Assembly (NCBI GenBank): GCA_009920595.1
Contig: RFZR01000118.1
Location: forward strand, 1-5,687
Direction of reading: 5' to 3'
Length of the DNA: 5,687 bases
From: Alphaproteobacteria bacterium
GTDB lineage: Bacteria; Pseudomonadota; Alphaproteobacteria; Rhizobiales; Beijerinckiaceae
This document shows positions 1 to 5,687 of the stretch, one piece after another (the first letter of the stretch is position 1; every line of letters begins with the position of its first letter). Under the pieces are notes generated by a model, which saw only the letters and a list, made by a program, of their open reading frames with translations, ran no database searches and was not told the DNA's origin. The position numbers and the translations under genes were made by a program.

Positions 1-578
1 ATGTAAGCATCAACCGTTTCCATGAGCTTCAAGATTGCATCATGGCCGATTTCAGGACGCTTGCCTTCGAGCGCGCACACAGCCGAGCCCTTGGTGATCG
101 GAATATCGTCGCCAGGGAATTCGTATTTCGAGAGAAGCTCGCGGATTTCGAGTTCAACGAGTTCGAGCAATTCAGCGTCGTCAACAAGGTCAACCTTGTT
201 CATGAACACAACGAGAGCCGGCACGCCAACCTGACGAGCAAGAAGAATGTGTTCGCGAGTCTGCGGCATCGGGCCGTCAGCAGCCGACACAACGAGGATC
301 GCGCCGTCCATCTGCGCGGCACCCGTGATCATGTTCTTCACATAGTCGGCGTGGCCGGGGCAATCGACGTGCGCATAGTGGCGGTTCTTGGTTTCATATT
401 CGACGTGTGCGGTCGAAATTGTAATACCACGAGCGCGCTCTTCCGGAGCCTTGTCGATCTGATCATAGGCTGTGAAGGTTGCGCCACCAGCTTCAGCAAG
501 CACTTTCGTGATCGCTGCTGTCAGCGACGTCTTGCCGTGGTCAACGTGACCAATCGTGCCGATATTGCAATGCGGCTC
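1..578 (-). CDS. tuf: Elongation factor Tu, partial: start region deleted, 3' end beyond window
   Basis: EF-Tu is the cytoplasmic GTPase that carries aminoacyl-tRNA to the ribosomal A site. About 192 codons are visible, matching roughly residues 10-201 of the family, i.e. nearly all of the G domain. Seen: P-loop GHVDHGKT right at the start, switch I RGITIST, DCPGH, NKVD, and the G5 region GSAVCALEG. The gene runs off the window at base 1. The 5' end is abnormal. Family members start with about ten residues (MAKxKFxRxK) before PHCNIGTIG; here PHCN is preceded by A-E and then by the 3' part of fusA. In the tuf frame there is a TAA at 600-602 and no ATG or GTG between it and the P-loop, so no plausible start codon exists as written. 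Its own ribosome binding site and the usual fusA-tuf spacer are missing as well. Identity is certain; integrity is not. It is the last visible gene of the str operon. Confidence 0.95.
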
Positions 579-2119
579 TGCGAGAAGGACCGAAGCGTAT
601 TAACGTAACCAAACATGTTGGCGAGCGGCACCATCGCATTGATGACGATCGCGTTGCCGCGCATGTCTTGGCCTTGGATCTGACCACGACGACCGGTGAG
701 ATCGCCAATGACTGAACCCGTATAGTCTTCCGGTGTCACGACCTCGACCTTCATGATCGGCTCGAGCAATACCGGTTTGCACTTTTGCAGCAATTCGCGG
801 AAGCCTGCGCGCGATGCGATTTCGAAGGCGAGCGCCGACGAGTCAACATCGTGATAAGCACCATCGACGAGTTGCACTTTCACATCGACGATCGGGAAGC
901 CTGCGAGCGGGCCTGAATTCAACACGCTCTCGAGACCCTTTTCGACGCCCGGGATATATTCCTTCGGCACCGCACCACCGACGATCTTCGATTCAAATTC
1001 GTAGCCCTTGCCCACTTCATTCGGCTGAGCAACAAGCTTGATGCGCGCGAACTGACCCGAACCACCCGACTGCTTCTTGTGGGTGTAATCATGTTCGCCA
1101 GCTGTCGTGATCGTTTCACGATAAGCCACTTGCGGCGCGCCAATATTCGCATCGACTTTGTAGGTACGACGAAGAATATCAACTTTAATATCGAGATGAA
1201 GTTCGCCCATGCCCTTCAAAATCGTCTGACCTGATTCTTGATCGGTCGAGACGCGGAAAGAAGGATCTTCTGCAGCGAGTTTCGAAAGCGCAACACCGAG
1301 CTTTTCTTGATCGGCCTTTGACTTCGGCTCAATCGCGATTTCGATGACAGGCTCAGGGAATTCCATGCGCTCGAGAATGACGGGCTTGCCGAGATCGCAA
1401 AGCGTATCACCTGTGCGCACTTCTTTGAGGCCTGCGAGCGCGACGATGTCGCCGGCATAGGCTTCCTTGATGTCTTCACGGTTATTCGCATGCATCAACA
1501 ACATGCGGCCGATACGTTCTTTCTTATCCTTCGTGGAATTCAACACAGTCGTGCCCGCTTCCACTTTGCCGGAATAAATACGGCAGAAGGTGATCGTGCC
1601 AACGAAGGGGTCATCCATGATCTTGAAAGCGAGCATGGAGAACGGATCTTCATCCGAAGGATTACGAACGGTTTCTTCTTCAGTCTTGAAATCAATGCCC
1701 TTGATCGCTTCACGATCGAGCGGTGACGGAAGGTAATCGACAACCGCATCAAGAAGCGGCTGAACACCTTTGTTCTTGAACGCTGAACCGCAAAGCACAG
1801 GATTGAACACGCGGCCAATCACCGCCTTACGGATGAGGCTCTTCAAGGTTGCTTCATCAGGCTCCTTGCCATCGAGATAAGCAGCCATCACATCGTCATC
1901 GAGTTCGACGGCAGCTTCAACAAGCTTTCCGCGATATTCTTGAGCCTTGTCAGCGAGGTCAGCGGGAATTTCTTCGTCGCGGAATGTCGCGCCGAGATTT
2001 TCGTTGTCCCACACAACGGCCTTCATGCGAACGAGGTCGATGATGCCTTTGAAATCGGCTTCCGAACCAATCGGCAACTGAATGCAAACAGGTTTACCAG
2101 CAACGCGTGTGACGATTTC
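578..2119 (-). pseudogene. fusA: Elongation factor G, C-terminal part (frameshifted from N-terminal part, C-terminus lost)
   Basis: This is the remainder of EF-G in a different frame from its N-terminal part. The frame opens after a TAA at 2123-2125 and resumes recognisable EF-G at EIVTRVAGKPVCIQLPIG. The first possible start is a TTG at 2077, which is not a natural one. Counting from that TTG: G-prime insert region about 10-90, G5 motif GSAF near 97-100, domain II about 120-240, domain III about 240-315 (PVIEIAIEP), domain IV about 315-430 including YTHKKQSGGSGQFA and the tip loop VDGAYHDVDSS, domain V about 430-500 (LLEPIMKVEVVTPEDY, RRGQIQGQ). EF-G identity ends at NTLRSFSQ (codon at 580-578). 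The family continues GRAQxTMQFDHY for about 28 residues more, and these are absent. Instead the frame runs into tuf out of frame, adding 18 unrelated residues to a stop at 521-523. No other stop or gap is seen across 500 codons. Confidence 0.93.
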
Positions 2120-2538
2120 GTCTTATCCATCTTGTTGACGAACACGACGCGCGGAACATTGTATTTGTCAGCCTGACGCCAAACGGTTTCCGTCTGCGGC
2201 TCAACGCCTTGGTTGCCGTCGAGAACGCACACAGCGCCGTCGAGAACACGAAGCGAACGCTCAACTTCAATCGTGAAGTCAACGTGGCCGGGCGTGTCGA
2301 TGATGTTCAAACGCTTGCCGTTCCAGAATGTCGTGGTTGCAGCGGACGTGATCGTGATGCCACGCTCCTGCTCCTGCTCCATCCAGTCCATGGTGGCTGC
2401 GCCATCATGCACTTCGCCAATCTTGTGCGACTTGCCTGAATAGAAAAGGATACGCTCGGTCGTCGTCGTCTTGCCGGCGTCGATATGCGCCATGATACCG
2501 AAGTTGCGGTAGTCGGCGATGGCATGGGAACGGGGCAT
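2023..2538 (-). pseudogene. fusA: Elongation factor G, N-terminal GTPase part (frameshifted)
   Basis: EF-G is the ribosomal translocase GTPase and also acts with RRF in ribosome recycling. The start ATG at 2538 gives MPRSHAIADYRN, the usual alphaproteobacterial N-terminus, preceded by an AAGGA ribosome binding site. Residues 1-140 are normal EF-G: P-loop AHIDAGKT (17-24), switch I RGITI (59-63), DTPGH (81-85), NKMD (135-138). After MDKT (codon ending at 2119) the frame is wrong: 31 non-homologous residues follow to a stop at 2023-2025. True EF-G continues GADF..., and that stretch is missing. The correct downstream sequence resumes at once in another frame, so about 28 nt (a number equal to 1 mod 3) appear deleted. 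The visible parts total about 654 residues; adding about 9 lost here and about 28 lost at the C-terminus gives the expected length of about 690. rpsG ends 29 nt upstream, so the two are co-transcribed. Confidence 0.93.
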
Positions 2539-2567
2539 TGCTTCGTCCTTGCGGCGTTAAATTCGGG

Positions 2568-2996
2568 TTACCAACGGTAATGCGAGAAGGCGCGGTTCGC
2601 TTCCGCCATACGATGTGTGTCTTCGCGCTTCTTGACGGCGCTGCCGCGATTATTCGCAGCATCCATCAACTCAGCGGAGAGACGATCCACCATCGTCTTG
2701 TCATTGCGACCGCGAGCGGCAGCGATGAGCCAGCGAATAGCAAGCGCCTGACGGCGTTCTGATCGCACTTCAACGGGCACCTGATAGGTTGCACCACCAA
2801 CGCGACGCGAACGCACTTCGATGGCCGGAGCCACATTGTCGAGTGCCTGACGGAACACTTGTAAAGGATCGGTCTTCAGCTTGGCTTCGACCGCTTCAAG
2901 CGCACCATAAACGATCGACTCAGCGACCGATTTCTTGCCGTCATACATGACGGAATTCATGAATTTGGCGATGACAACACTATGACGACGGGACAT
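2568..2996 (-). CDS. rpsG: 30S ribosomal protein S7 (142 aa, internal N-terminal gap)
   Basis: S7 is a primary 16S rRNA-binding protein that nucleates the 30S head and lines the E-site/mRNA exit region; in E. coli it is also the repressor of its own operon. The protein starts MSRRHS and ends RAFSHYRW, with the conserved core VRSRRVGGATYQVPVEV and NNRGSAVKKREDTHRMA all present. The start is supported by a GGAGAG ribosome binding site 15 nt after the rpsL stop. Length is 142 aa, while alphaproteobacterial S7 is usually 156. The shortfall lies entirely near the N-terminus: after MSRRHS the family has about 14 residues of the type AEKREI-PDPKFGD before the VVxxKFMN helix, and here MSRRHS joins directly to VVIAKFMN in frame. 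The absent stretch belongs to the basic N-terminal rRNA-contacting tail. A later start cannot explain it, because MSRRHS itself is present. Product identity is certain; the gap is probably a deletion or sequence error. Confidence 0.97.
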   Translation of the reverse strand: MSRRHSVVIAKFMNSVMYDGKKSVAESIVYGALEAVEAKLKTDPLQVFRQALDNVAPAIEVRSRRVGGATYQVPVEVRSERRQALAIRWLIAAARGRNDKTMVDRLSAELMDAANNRGSAVKKREDTHRMAEANRAFSHYRW

Positions 2997-3011
2997 GGTT
3001 TTCTCTCCGCC

Positions 3012-3383
3012 TTACTTCGGACGCTTCGCGCCGTATTTCGAACGGCGTTGCTTACGGTTCTTGACGCCCTGTGTATCAAGGACGCCGCGGATGACATGGT
3101 AACGGACACCCGGCAAGTCCTTCACGCGGCCACCGCGGATCGCGACGACGGAGTGTTCTTGCAGGTTGTGGCCTTCACCCGGAATGTAACCGATCACTTC
3201 AAAGCCATTGGTCAGGCGCACTTTCGCAACTTTACGAAGCGCCGAGTTCGGCTTTTTCGGTGTCGTCGTATAGACGCGCGTGCACACGCCGCGCTTTTGC
3301 GGGCAGGCTTGCAGTGCCGGAACCGTGTTCCGGGCCTTTTGAGGTGACCGCGCCTTGCGGATCAACTGGCTGATGGTCGGCAT
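3012..3383 (-). CDS. rpsL: 30S ribosomal protein S12
   Basis: S12 sits at the 30S decoding centre and contributes to tRNA selection and accuracy. The 123-residue product is full length and starts MPTISQLIRK, as in the family. It contains QKRGVCTRVYTTTPKKPNSA (25-47 region), GYIPGEGHNLQEHSVV (65-80) and the C-terminal KQRRSKYGAKRPK. The classic streptomycin-resistance positions carry wild-type lysines, K43 and K88, and D89, the usual site of RimO beta-methylthiolation, is present. A GTG at 3533 is open in the same frame and would add 50 residues, but that extension has no S12 homology and lies in the leader; the ATG at 3383 has a modest GGAACGAG upstream. It is the first gene of the str operon, with rpsG 15 nt downstream. 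One mild oddity is Ala at 81 (SVVAIRGG), where Met, Leu or Ile is usual. Confidence 0.98.
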   Translation of the reverse strand: MPTISQLIRKARSPQKARNTVPALQACPQKRGVCTRVYTTTPKKPNSALRKVAKVRLTNGFEVIGYIPGEGHNLQEHSVVAIRGGRVKDLPGVRYHVIRGVLDTQGVKNRKQRRSKYGAKRPK

Positions 3384-3408
3384 CTTTGCTCGTTCCAGTC
3401 CGTGATCG

Positions 3409-3428
3409 AACCCGACAAGTGTCGGATT
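3409..3428 (-). promoter_or_regulatory. Leader hairpin close to the rpsL ribosome binding site
   Basis: On the minus strand AATCCGAC-ACTT-GTCGGGTT folds into an 8-bp stem (one G-T wobble) with a 4-nt loop. It ends about 25 nt before the rpsL ATG. No T-run follows, so it is not an intrinsic terminator. It could be a translational control element or an mRNA stabiliser; the function is unknown. Confidence 0.45.
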
Positions 3429-3482
3429 CTTAAGTGAAATTCGTGGTTTCCATTCTGCACATCGAAATGCGCAAAACGAATT

Positions 3483-3512
3483 CACGCCTCGGGACGAAAG
3501 CCCCTTGGCGCG
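3483..3512 (-). promoter_or_regulatory. Leader hairpin with AA/GA internal loop
   Basis: On the minus strand CGCGCC pairs with GGCGTG (6 bp, one wobble). Inside it a 2x2 internal loop (AA opposite GA) is followed by GGGG paired with TCCC (one wobble), closed by the hexaloop CTTTCG. Purine-rich symmetric internal loops are common in protein-binding RNA, but no specific binder can be named. No T-run follows. Confidence 0.4.
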
Positions 3513-3667
3513 AAAAACTTCCCAGAGGACCACGGTTACCCGCGATCATGGCCCCAAATTAACGACCTTTTGGCCGGTGGAGAGGCGACGGTGTCTCGAT
3601 GGATCCCGGTTTGACGCTCAAGGCACCAAACAAAACAAAAGCCATCGACGTCCGTCGAAGTGGGTGT

Positions 3668-3696
3668 TCTCTACTCACCCCCCCTACCCCCGTCAA
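3668..3696 (-). promoter_or_regulatory. Sigma70-type promoter of the str operon
   Basis: On the minus strand a -35 TTGACG (3696-3691) is followed by a 17-nt spacer and a -10-like TAGAGA (3673-3668). The -35 and the spacing are near ideal, and the weaker -10 is normal in Alphaproteobacteria. It lies between the rpoC terminator and rpsL, where a separate str promoter is needed. The predicted start is near 3661. The spacer is almost pure G, which is unusual. Confidence 0.7.
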
Positions 3697-3770
3697 CCCC
3701 TTTTTACCGGATAATTGAAACAAACAAGGATTCCGGCAGCCCCGCTCAGGCTTATCGCTCCCGTCCGATC

Positions 3771-3798
3771 AAAAAAGGCCGCCCGGAGGCGGCCTTTT
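3771..3798 (-). terminator. Intrinsic terminator after rpoC
   Basis: Read on the minus strand, AAAAGGCCGCC-TCCG-GGCGGCCTTTT forms a perfect 11-bp, GC-rich stem with a tetraloop, directly followed by more Ts (six in total). It begins 36 nt after the rpoC stop. It should end rpoBC transcription and separate it from the str operon. The flanking A-run means weak activity is also possible for plus-strand transcripts, but no plus-strand gene needs it. Confidence 0.93.
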
Positions 3799-3833
3799 AA
3801 AAGATTATGGAACCAAAATACTTGGCCGAAAGC

Positions 3834-5687
3834 TTATTCAGCCGCCGCCGGACCTTCAATCGATTCCTGCGCAACGATGAGCTCGTCGCGCTTGGTGGCA
3901 ATCTGGCGAATCCGCGACATGGTCGCGCCTGTGCCAGCCGGAATGAGGCGGCCGACAATGACGTTTTCCTTGAGACCTGCGAGATCGTCCGACTTACCAT
4001 TGACGGCCGCTTCGGTGAGCACGCGGGTGGTTTCTTGGAACGACGCTGCCGAGATGAAGGAGCGGGTCTGGAGCGACGCCTTGGTGATGCCAAGCAGAAC
4101 GGGGTGACCCTTGGCTGGGCGCTTACCGTCCGCGATAAGACGCTCATTGACCTCGTCCATTTCGACCTTGTCGACCTGTTCATTGGCCAAGAATTCGGAA
4201 TCGCCCACTTCGTCGATTTCGACCTTCTGCAACATCTGACGCACGATCACTTCGATATGCTTATCGTTGATCGACACGCCTTGCAGACGATAGACTTCCT
4301 GGATCTCATTCACGAGATAGGCGGCGAGTTCTTCGACGCCCTTAATCGCCAGAATGTCATGCGGCGCGGGATTGCCGTCGACGATGTAATCGCCCTTCTC
4401 CACCACGTCGCCGGCCTGCAAGTAAATATGCTTGCCCTTCGGTACGAGATATTCAACCGGATCCGATCCGTCATCAGGAATGAGCGAAATGCGGCGCTTG
4501 TTCTTATAGTCACGACCGAATTGGATCGTGCCTGATGTTTCGGCAATGATCGCAGCTTCCTTCGGACGACGCGCTTCAAAGAGTTCGGCAACACGCGGCA
4601 GACCGCCGGTAATGTCGCGTGTCTTTGCGCTTTCCAAAGGAATACGGGCGAGAATGTCACCGGCCTTGATTTTTGAGCCTGGATCAACCGACAAGATCGC
4701 ATCGACCGGCAAAAGATAACGAGCCTCGCCGCCGCGCGGGAGTTTCAAAATCTTGCCCTTCGCATCCATGATCACAATCGCCGGACGCAAATCCGCCGAA
4801 CGTGTGTTGGTGCGATAATCGATAACAACGCGTTTCGTGATGCCCGTCGACTCGTCGGCCGTTTCAATAACGGACGCGTTTTCGACGAGATCTTCATATT
4901 GCACCGTGCCCGCCACTTCCGTGACGATCGGACGGGTGTAAGGATCCCAATCGGCCAAACGCTGACCACGCTTCACGGTATCCCCATCATCAACGCGCAA
5001 ACGCGAACCATATTGCACGCGATGTGTTGCGCGCTCGGTTCCATCAGCGCCGACAATGGCGATTGAAATGTTGCGACCCATCGCGATCAAATCGCCATCG
5101 GAGTTCTTCGCAACATTCTTGTTACGCAGTTCAATCTTGCCATCGAAATTGCTTTCGATGAAGGACGTATCCGCAATCGTTGCCGCACCACCGACGTGGA
5201 AGGTACGCATCGTCAACTGCGTGCCTGGCTCACCAATCGATTGCGCGGCAATAACGCCAACCGCTTCACCGATATTGACCGGTGTGCCACGCGCAAGGTC
5301 GCGACCATAGCAGGTGCCGCACACGCCATTCGGCGCTTCGCAAGTGAGAACCGAACGGATCTTCACTTCTTGAATGCCGGCAGCATTGATCGCATCGATA
5401 TGATGTTCTTCAATCATCGTGCCTTTTGCAACGATGATCTTGCCCTCTTGATCGGTGAGATCTTCTGCCGCTGTACGACCCAAGATGCGCGTTGCGAGCG
5501 AGGCAACGATTTGACCCGCGTCAATGATCGCACGCATCTTGATGCCGCCTTCAGAACCGCAATCACGAACCGTGATGATCGAGTCCTGCGCGACGTCAAC
5601 GAGACGACGTGTGAGATAGCCTGAGTTCGCTGTCTTCAACGCGGTATCCGCGAGGCCCTTACGAGCACCGTGGGTCGAGTTGAAATA
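3834..5687 (-). CDS. rpoC: DNA-directed RNA polymerase subunit beta' (C-terminal part, 5' end outside window)
   Basis: RpoC is the largest catalytic subunit of RNA polymerase. The open frame enters at the window edge inside the bridge helix (YFNSTHGARKGLADTALKTA) and gives 617 codons up to a TAA at 3836-3834. Counting from the edge: bridge helix about 1-22; the second zinc site with Cys 43, 116, 123 and 126 (CEAPNGVCGTC); the trigger loop about 141-167 (GVIAAQSIGEPGTQLTMRTF), including M160, R161 and H164; then the jaw and clamp C-terminal regions with ITGGLPRVAELFEARRPK and LLGITKASLQTRSFISAASF near the end. Conservation to Hyphomicrobiales RpoC is continuous, with no gap or frameshift. The tail after KRDELI is short (ending GPAAAE); some rhizobial homologues carry a longer acidic/alanine tail. 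The upstream active-site NADFDGD motif lies outside the window. A terminator 36 nt downstream closes the transcription unit. Confidence 0.98.
   Translation of the reverse strand, partial: YFNSTHGARKGLADTALKTANSGYLTRRLVDVAQDSIITVRDCGSEGGIKMRAIIDAGQIVASLATRILGRTAAEDLTDQEGKIIVAKGTMIEEHHIDAINAAGIQEVKIRSVLTCEAPNGVCGTCYGRDLARGTPVNIGEAVGVIAAQSIGEPGTQLTMRTFHVGGAATIADTSFIESNFDGKIELRNKNVAKNSDGDLIAMGRNISIAIVGADGTERATHRVQYGSRLRVDDGDTVKRGQRLADWDPYTRPIVTEVAGTVQYEDLVENASVIETADESTGITKRVVIDYRTNTRSADLRPAIVIMDAKGKILKLPRGGEARYLLPVDAILSVDPGSKIKAGDILARIPLESAKTRDITGGLPRVAELFEARRPKEAAIIAETSGTIQFGRDYKNKRRISLIPDDGSDPVEYLVPKGKHIYLQAGDVVEKGDYIVDGNPAPHDILAIKGVEELAAYLVNEIQEVYRLQGVSINDKHIEVIVRQMLQKVEIDEVGDSEFLANEQVDKVEMDEVNERLIADGKRPAKGHPVLLGITKASLQTRSFISAASFQETTRVLTEAAVNGKSDDLAGLKENVIVGRLIPAGTGATMSRIRQIATKRDELIVAQESIEGPAAAE

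Larger units (their letters stand above)
3384..3667 (-). promoter_or_regulatory. Long 5' leader of the str operon
   Basis: About 280 nt lie between the predicted transcription start (near 3661) and the rpsL ATG. No convincing gene is seen here on either strand; the open frames lack family resemblance. The leader carries at least two hairpins (listed separately), one of them just upstream of the rpsL ribosome binding region. It matches no riboswitch I can recognise. Because the rpsL-rpsG gap is only 15 nt, the E. coli-type S7 repressor site cannot be there, which makes the leader a candidate for operon control. That role is inference. Confidence 0.45.

Noticed and set aside
42..608. 188-codon plus-strand open frame opposite tuf
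   Set aside because: It is an antisense shadow of tuf and the fusA end; the minus strand carries unmistakable EF-Tu motifs and the plus-strand product resembles no known protein.
521..2077. A genuine EF-G variant with a new C-terminus, or a real EF-G/EF-Tu fusion protein
   Set aside because: The 18 extra residues are tuf DNA read in the wrong frame, so this is a by-product of the deletion, not a designed fusion.
2100..2125. Programmed ribosomal frameshift in fusA
   Set aside because: No slippery heptamer or downstream pseudoknot is evident, and about nine conserved codons are missing altogether, which frameshifting would not restore.
3384..3533. In-frame 50-codon N-terminal extension of rpsL from a GTG at 3533
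   Set aside because: S12 universally starts at MPTI. The extension has no resemblance to any S12 and lies in the leader downstream of the predicted promoter.
3611..3621. TTGA-N3-TCAA inverted repeat in the str leader as an FNR-like or other regulator site
   Set aside because: The half-sites are too short, the spacing is wrong for FNR (TTGAT-N4-ATCAA), and it lies about 40 nt downstream of the predicted start; chance is likely.
3642..3657. Short inverted repeat TCGAC-GGAC-GTCGA near the start of the str leader
   Set aside because: Only a 5-bp stem with no T-run; too weak to report as a feature.
3807..4535. 242-codon plus-strand open frame opposite rpoC
   Set aside because: Antisense shadow created by rpoC codon usage; no ribosome binding site or recognisable domain.

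Overview
This window is a minus-strand stretch of the bacterial transcription/translation core. Read 5'->3' on the minus strand it holds the 3' part of rpoC, an intrinsic terminator, an intergenic gap with a strong sigma70-type promoter and a long leader, then the str operon: rpsL (S12), rpsG (S7), fusA (EF-G) and the start of tuf (EF-Tu). All real genes are on the minus strand. I see no plus-strand gene, RNA gene, mobile element, CRISPR array or accessory system.

The proteins look alphaproteobacterial. EF-G begins MPRSHAIADYRN, S7 ends RAFSHYRW, and the RpoC trigger-loop and C-terminal sequences resemble Hyphomicrobiales (Bradyrhizobium/Beijerinckia-like). The order-level placement is from memory of family sequences and is an inference.

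Layout: 5687-3834 rpoC, truncated by the window edge, C-terminus complete. 3798-3771 rpoC terminator. 3696-3668 promoter, followed by a leader of about 280 nt with two hairpins. 3383-3012 rpsL, intact. 2996-2568 rpsG, missing about 14 codons near its start. 2538-578 fusA, broken by a frameshift near 2119 and lacking its last ~28 codons. 578-1 tuf, lacking its start codon and first ~10 codons and truncated by the window edge.

The main surprise is not a new system. Three separate short deletions lie in 2.4 kb of normally invariant, essential genes: one in rpsG, one inside fusA, one across the fusA/tuf boundary. rpsL and the visible rpoC are clean. Between the lesions the reading frames are pristine and every functional motif is present, so long-standing gene decay is unlikely. 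Assembly or consensus errors are the most economical explanation; a recently damaged extra copy of the locus is the alternative.

In normal form these genes work together: RpoC is the beta-prime subunit of RNA polymerase, S12 and S7 are 30S proteins at the decoding centre and head, EF-Tu delivers aminoacyl-tRNA, and EF-G drives translocation.
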